9,125 nucleotides of DNA from an uncultured Bacilli bacterium. Lineage in GTDB: Bacteria; Bacillota_I; Bacilli_A; RF39; UBA660. How positions within the stretch are numbered: position 1 is the stretch's first letter; every line of letters begins with the position of its first letter. This document shows, piece by piece, positions 5,151 through 9,125 of this stretch. Location of the stretch: assembly GCA_944327425.1 (NCBI GenBank), contig CALVHJ010000056.1, forward strand, positions 1-9,125. The letters run 5' to 3'. The notes under the pieces were generated by a model that did no database searches, was not told the origin of the DNA, and saw nothing but the letters and a program-made list of their open reading frames with translations. The position numbers were made by a program, and so were the translations under genes.

Positions 5151-6704
5151 TTATCTCCCTTTCTTAAAATACAATTCTTCTCTTTGTTCATTTTCTCTTT
5201 CTAATTCTTTCATAAAACTTTCTTTAACTTCTAATCTTGTATCTTTAAAAATAATATCAAAAACTTCCTTTAAAGCCCTATATTTTGTTTCTTTATTAAC
5301 CACCCTTTTCGTTTTACTTATAATATAATTATAAATTTCTAATAAAAACTCATAACTATCTATATCAAAATTCTTTTGCAAATACTTATAATATTCATAA
5401 TCAATTTTCTTAATAACACTCACAAAAAACTTTTTAACGTAAGGTCTTTTCTTAATAATATTTAAAAACTCTTCCGCACTACTAACTCTAAAAATATCCA
5501 AATCACTTTCATAAAAATCTTTATTCTCAAGTCCCATTTCATAAAAAGTCATTAATGAATGATTAAAATAATGTTCTTCTAAATCATTATCCCATGTAGG
5601 ATCAGATATAAAAATACCATCTATCCCATATTTAGGATCAACTAATCTTACTAATAATCTGGCATGATATGCTACATTACCTTCCATAACATCTAATTCT
5701 TCTTTAGAAAAAATTGCTTCTTCTTCTAAGCTTATACCCTCTTTTTCTTTATAATAAGTTACTTCTACCATTTCTCCCTTTATTCCTACCATATCTAATA
5801 AAGCTATAAACAAATTTACAAAACCACCACAAACAATATAATGATTAAATAAAATATATTCAAGTTCTCTAACTTCCGCTTTATTATGAATACTTTTTTG
5901 ATAAGGTTTAAAATGCGTAACTATTTGAAAAACCGCTAAAAACTTTTCATAAGAGCTTAAATTAGCTTCTTTAATATCCCTAACCATTAATTCTAATAAA
6001 GAATTAATAGCAAGATAATCCCTCAAAGATTGACTATTTTGTAATCTAATTTCTTCACCCTTTTGAGTTAAATCAAGAAACATTCTAGAATAAGCTAATA
6101 ATGCTTTAGAATCTATTACAAAAAAACTTATATTTTTTCCTTGTAGCTTTTCTATAATTTTTAAAATATTTTCGTAATTATCAAAATTAAAATTAATATT
6201 TATACCTTTCTTACAATATAAAAGTAAATACTTTATTTCTTCATCACTTAAATCATTATAAAAAGTTAAATTATCTTCCGTTAATATGTCTATTATTTTA
6301 TATCTTTCCACATAAACATTACTAAAAAATGCTATATAATTCATTTCTCGTGTACTATAACTACCTATTACATTTTGAGTATCAATACTATATAAACTAA
6401 GAGAAGCATTTAATAAATCAAATACTTTTCTTGTTAAAGTATAAGGATCAGTAATACTACCAAGTTTAATAAAAACAATGTTATTATTATCTCTTATTGC
6501 TTCTAGCACTTTATTATTAATTAAAGAAGTAGATAATATTCTCAAATCACTAAAGGGATATTTTAAAATAAATGATGCTAATTCCTCATAATCGATTTTA
6601 GTATCAGGTATAATTATGGTATTACTATTCTTATCATAAAAAGGAGTTAAATAATCATTACTAACTATTATACTAAGTTTATTACGTATATTAAATTGTA
6701 ACAT
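5151..6704 (-). CDS. Uncharacterised protein with a transglutaminase-like domain
   Basis: 517 residues, not recognised as a named family. Residues about 270-385 look like a transglutaminase/protease-like fold: Cys292 in NHYIVCGGFVNLFIALLDMVG (a Cys at the start of a helix followed by a GI), His347 in VAYHARLLVRLVD, and Asp368 in GIFISDPTWDND. The closing DPTWD is very typical of these domains. The order and spacing of Cys, His and Asp fit an intact triad. Residues 1-200 form an alternating beta/alpha region rich in Ile and Asn with no known motif, and the C-terminus (about 400-517) is helical and charged. I see no signal peptide or membrane segment, so it is probably cytoplasmic. The ATG at 6704 has a strong GGAGG ribosome binding site. 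It sits 45 nt after the upstream gene and 2 nt before prfB, pointing to one operon. Substrate and reaction are unknown. Confidence 0.65.
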   Translation of the reverse strand: MLQFNIRNKLSIIVSNDYLTPFYDKNSNTIIIPDTKIDYEELASFILKYPFSDLRILSTSLINNKVLEAIRDNNNIVFIKLGSITDPYTLTRKVFDLLNASLSLYSIDTQNVIGSYSTREMNYIAFFSNVYVERYKIIDILTEDNLTFYNDLSDEEIKYLLLYCKKGININFNFDNYENILKIIEKLQGKNISFFVIDSKALLAYSRMFLDLTQKGEEIRLQNSQSLRDYLAINSLLELMVRDIKEANLSSYEKFLAVFQIVTHFKPYQKSIHNKAEVRELEYILFNHYIVCGGFVNLFIALLDMVGIKGEMVEVTYYKEKEGISLEEEAIFSKEELDVMEGNVAYHARLLVRLVDPKYGIDGIFISDPTWDNDLEEHYFNHSLMTFYEMGLENKDFYESDLDIFRVSSAEEFLNIIKKRPYVKKFFVSVIKKIDYEYYKYLQKNFDIDSYEFLLEIYNYIISKTKRVVNKETKYRALKEVFDIIFKDTRLEVKESFMKELERENEQREELYFKKGR

Positions 6705-6749
6705 AACTAATCCTCCTAATCTTAATTATATAAGAATTATTAGCAAAAA

Positions 6750-8399
6750 TCAATTTTTTCTCTCTCTTTTAAAATCATTAGTTAACTTATGCAAATAAAA
6801 TTCATATTCTTCCTTAGCTCTATAATCATATTCTAAGTAAGTTCCATCTACTTGCCCATCTTCAAACACAATTAAATACCAGTCTTTATTACAATAAATT
6901 TCTTTTGTTTCGTGATGGGACTGCATATAAAGTCTTTTTTTATAAGTAGCAGCCTGATAACTAATAGACATTAGTCTGTCTCTAACTATCCCTCTAAGAT
7001 ATCCATAATCATCTTTATTTAAACATATTACTTCTTCTCTTTCATCATAATATTCCTGAGTAGGCAAAAAAAGTTTAATATCACAATAATTTTTATCTTT
7101 TTCCCAAGCAATTAACACTTGAGGAAATTGAAATCCATTATAAAAAGTTTGAGCGTATTCACCTAAATTAGGTGATACTCTAAAAGGTAAAATGTTATTA
7201 TTAAAATCTGTTACATTAGAATTACTACACCCCATAACACTTAAAACAATTAAATCTCCACTCTTATTCATCTCATCCATAAGTTTTTTCATAAACAAAG
7301 TAGCAGCCTGATATATCTTTCTTCGCTTGTAATAATCTTGATAAGATTTACTAATTTCAATTCCTTGAGCTATCAAGACATTACCATTACGAGCTACAAG
7401 CATCATCGCTATATCATTATCCTGAGAAGAAGAAATACTAACTAATCTAAAGTCTTTGCTTTTAACTGAAAAGGAAAAAAGAACCGCTGCTTCTCCATTT
7501 ATTCTTAAGCAGTTACCACTTCGATATCCCATTACTAGTATTTTAGGATCACTCTTAGCAAGAACATCCATCTGTAAATCATCTACTTCTAAATGAATTT
7601 GAGGTATACTAGATGATACTAATTTTATCATATTCTCCTCATAATAATGATAATTAATATTTTGAATATCCTGATCTGTATATGAATGATTATATTGTTT
7701 TGCAAAAGAAGCAACCATATCACTAACAACATCTCTTCTAACATCTGGATATATAGGATTAAAACTTAAAAAGCGATCTTTAAGTAATTCTTCTACTCTT
7801 TTTTTAGTTAAATTACCTCGCAACATCTTATTATAATAGAAAAAATTTTCATAAAAATAGGAAAAATTCAAAAACAACTCTTTACTATTACCACTTAATA
7901 TTAAATACATAACACTATCCCGTTTTTCGCCACTAAAAAGAAAAGAGATCAACTTTTCATTAGGATTGTCCATCTTTTTTACTTCTATAGGATAAAAAAG
8001 AAAATAAAGTGTTGCAAAACTAATATTACCAAATCTATTTTGAAGCAATTCTATAGTATTATTAAAACCAACACTTAAATAAAGTTTATAAGCTAGATAA
8101 ACACATTCGACATCTAAAAAATGAGCCTGTCGTGCTAATTTATACAAATCCTCTTCTTCATATAATTTATCTAATCTACTTTTAGGACATGTATGTAACT
8201 TATCTAATAATAATTCTTTAATTTTATTTAAATGTCTAACTGAAACATCTAAATACTGTTTAGGGGTAATTATCAACTCTAAATCATCAGCATATAAATA
8301 TGATGATCTATATTCATCAATAACTAAAAAAATATTTTCTTTTGAAAAAACGGAAAGATCATTTTTTTCTATCTTAGAAAGGCAAAAACGATAAAATTC
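6750..8399 (-). CDS. Uncharacterised protein, 5' end truncated at contig junction
   Basis: At least 549 residues of a protein I do not recognise. The frame is open from the TGA stop at 6750-6752 up to the composition break near 8400. The upstream extension reads like native protein (IDEYRSSYLYADDLELIITP). The only start-like codon nearby, TTG at 8276, has no ribosome binding site, so the true start has been lost. Residues near LVMGYRSGNCLRINGEA, then VSISSSQDNDIAMMLVARNG and NVLIAQGIEIS form the most conserved-looking block, faintly like the catalytic core of PcfJ-like phage/plasmid proteins (weak, from memory). The N-terminal half is helical (YKLYLSVGFNNTIELLQNRF). There is no signal peptide in the visible part and no clear membrane helix. 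It is the first visible gene of the operon leading to the transglutaminase-like gene and prfB. Confidence 0.7.
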   Translation of the reverse strand, partial: EFYRFCLSKIEKNDLSVFSKENIFLVIDEYRSSYLYADDLELIITPKQYLDVSVRHLNKIKELLLDKLHTCPKSRLDKLYEEEDLYKLARQAHFLDVECVYLAYKLYLSVGFNNTIELLQNRFGNISFATLYFLFYPIEVKKMDNPNEKLISFLFSGEKRDSVMYLILSGNSKELFLNFSYFYENFFYYNKMLRGNLTKKRVEELLKDRFLSFNPIYPDVRRDVVSDMVASFAKQYNHSYTDQDIQNINYHYYEENMIKLVSSSIPQIHLEVDDLQMDVLAKSDPKILVMGYRSGNCLRINGEAAVLFSFSVKSKDFRLVSISSSQDNDIAMMLVARNGNVLIAQGIEISKSYQDYYKRRKIYQAATLFMKKLMDEMNKSGDLIVLSVMGCSNSNVTDFNNNILPFRVSPNLGEYAQTFYNGFQFPQVLIAWEKDKNYCDIKLFLPTQEYYDEREEVICLNKDDYGYLRGIVRDRLMSISYQAATYKKRLYMQSHHETKEIYCNKDWYLIVFEDGQVDGTYLEYDYRAKEEYEFYLHKLTNDFKRERKN

Positions 8400-8408
8400 A
8401 TCTGGGGC
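8396..8408. other. Probable chimeric join between two unrelated genomes
   Basis: Base composition changes abruptly here. The 60 bases 8281-8340 contain 11 G/C, whereas 8581-8640 contain 27. Both genes that meet here are read outward, and each lacks its 5' end: a minus-strand frame of at least 549 codons on the left and the internal part of uxuA on the right. No inverted repeat, integrase or attachment site is visible at the join. An assembly or library chimera explains this better than a biological rearrangement, because neither gene could be expressed. Confidence 0.75.
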
Positions 8409-9125
8409 TTCCTGGAAGGGATGAGGCGATTGAAGCTTATAATAATTTCAACCGGGTTTTAGGAAAAGCAGGAATTCGTGTGGGATATATGACTTGGGAG
8501 CCCAATCAGGTATTGACCACTGCGTTTAAAGTAAGCCAATATACAAGCGGAGGAATCGGACGCGTTGTGGATATCGGGGAACTGGAGAAACGGCCCTATT
8601 CTCATGGACGTCTTTACACAAAAGAGGAGATGTGGGATAACTTCAAATATTTCCTGGACCGTGCCCTGCCGGTGTGCGAAGAAGCGAATATTAAGATTGC
8701 ACTTCATCCTAATGATCCGCCGGTTGATTGTCTTGTAGGTATTTCCAATCTGATTACATCTGCAGAAGATTATAAACACGCATTTGAACTTGCCGGCAAC
8801 AGCCCGTATCTTGGCATGAAAATGTGCATCGGCTGCTGGCTGGAAGGTGGGGAACGGTTTGGCAATGTGATGGAAGACATCCGTTATTTCGTAGAGAATA
8901 AGAAAGTCCTGCTTGTGCATTTCAGAAACGTGAGCAGTACAATGCCTTATTTCGAGGAAACCCTTCTGGAAAATGGCTACATGGATATGTACGAATTGAT
9001 GAAGCAGTTTGTGCGTTATGATTATGACGGCATGATGCATGTAGATCATGTGCCGGTTTGGGGAAAAAGTGTAGGAGGAGAAAGTGCTTCCTGGGCTTAC
9101 AGTACAGGATACATGAAAGCTCTTT
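8402..9125 (+). CDS. uxuA: Mannonate dehydratase, internal fragment (both ends missing)
   Basis: About 240 residues of D-mannonate dehydratase, which converts D-mannonate to 2-keto-3-deoxy-D-gluconate in glucuronate breakdown (cytoplasmic, Mn2+-dependent). The sequence opens LGLPGRDEAIEAYNNF and contains the metal ligands known for this family: His in ALHPNDPP (codon 8705), Cys in MKMCIGCW (8825), His in VHFRNV (8918) and Asp in MHVDHVPVW (9044). The family is usually about 350 residues, so about 100 N-terminal residues are lost at the junction near 8400, and the C-terminus continues beyond the window. G/C content and codon choice (CTG, GGC, CGG) differ sharply from everything to the left and suggest another organism, perhaps a gut Clostridia (inference). 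Confidence 0.88.
   Translation, partial: MGLPGRDEAIEAYNNFNRVLGKAGIRVGYMTWEPNQVLTTAFKVSQYTSGGIGRVVDIGELEKRPYSHGRLYTKEEMWDNFKYFLDRALPVCEEANIKIALHPNDPPVDCLVGISNLITSAEDYKHAFELAGNSPYLGMKMCIGCWLEGGERFGNVMEDIRYFVENKKVLLVHFRNVSSTMPYFEETLLENGYMDMYELMKQFVRYDYDGMMHVDHVPVWGKSVGGESASWAYSTGYMKAL

Noticed and set aside
6705..6749. TATAAT-like sequence in the gap before the transglutaminase-like gene
   Set aside because: No suitable -35 element at the right distance; the short gap is better explained as within-operon.
6750..8276. TTG at 8276 as the real start of the large unrecognised protein
   Set aside because: No Shine-Dalgarno sequence precedes it, and the same frame stays open with protein-like composition up to the junction near 8400.
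8459..9049. Long minus-strand frame (about 196 codons) at the right end
   Set aside because: Antisense to uxuA, whose plus-strand frame carries all four metal ligands; His/Ile-rich shadow only.
1..9125. CRISPR arrays, tRNA or rRNA genes, phage or defence cassettes
   Set aside because: No regularly spaced repeats, tRNA-like cloverleaf or rRNA stretches were seen, and no defence gene motif was recognised.

Overview
The window looks like a metagenome-derived contig. Most of it (about 1-8400) comes from a very AT-rich, low-GC Gram-positive bacterium, and a different, more GC-balanced piece is joined on at the right end. The ribosomal proteins resemble Bacilli or Mollicutes-related lineages, perhaps an uncultured gut clade (inference, low confidence). 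The organism uses the standard stop code: prfB carries the classical UGA frameshift site, and one conserved reading frame ends in TGA. This argues against a Mycoplasma-type code.

Positions 1-2340 hold the promoter-proximal part of the S10 ribosomal protein operon on the minus strand, in the order rpsJ, rplC, rplD, rplW, rplB (rplB runs off the left edge). It has a near-consensus vegetative promoter at 2310-2338 and a repeat-rich leader of about 125 nt. L3 carries an acidic C-terminal tail of about 44 residues.

Positions 2390-4076 are a graveyard of mobile DNA. They contain the C-terminal remnant of an Rpn-type nuclease/transposase gene (minus strand, with its own terminator), an 80-bp palindromic element with TG...CA ends, the C-terminal half of an IS4-like DDE transposase (plus strand, with terminator), and about 230 bp of unexplained hairpin-forming DNA.

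Positions 4077-8399 are a minus-strand operon read right to left. First comes an unrecognised protein of at least 549 residues whose 5' end is cut off. Next is a 517-residue protein with a transglutaminase-like Cys-His-Asp arrangement. Last is prfB (release factor 2), which needs a +1 frameshift and starts 2 nt after the preceding stop codon, so it is probably translationally coupled.

Near 8400 the sequence changes abruptly in composition, and two reading frames meet head to head, each missing its 5' end. To the right is an internal piece of a mannonate dehydratase gene (uxuA) with much higher GC. The most economical reading is an assembly or library chimera. No complete new system is visible. 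The best candidates for follow-up are the two uncharacterised proteins upstream of prfB and the structured S10 leader.
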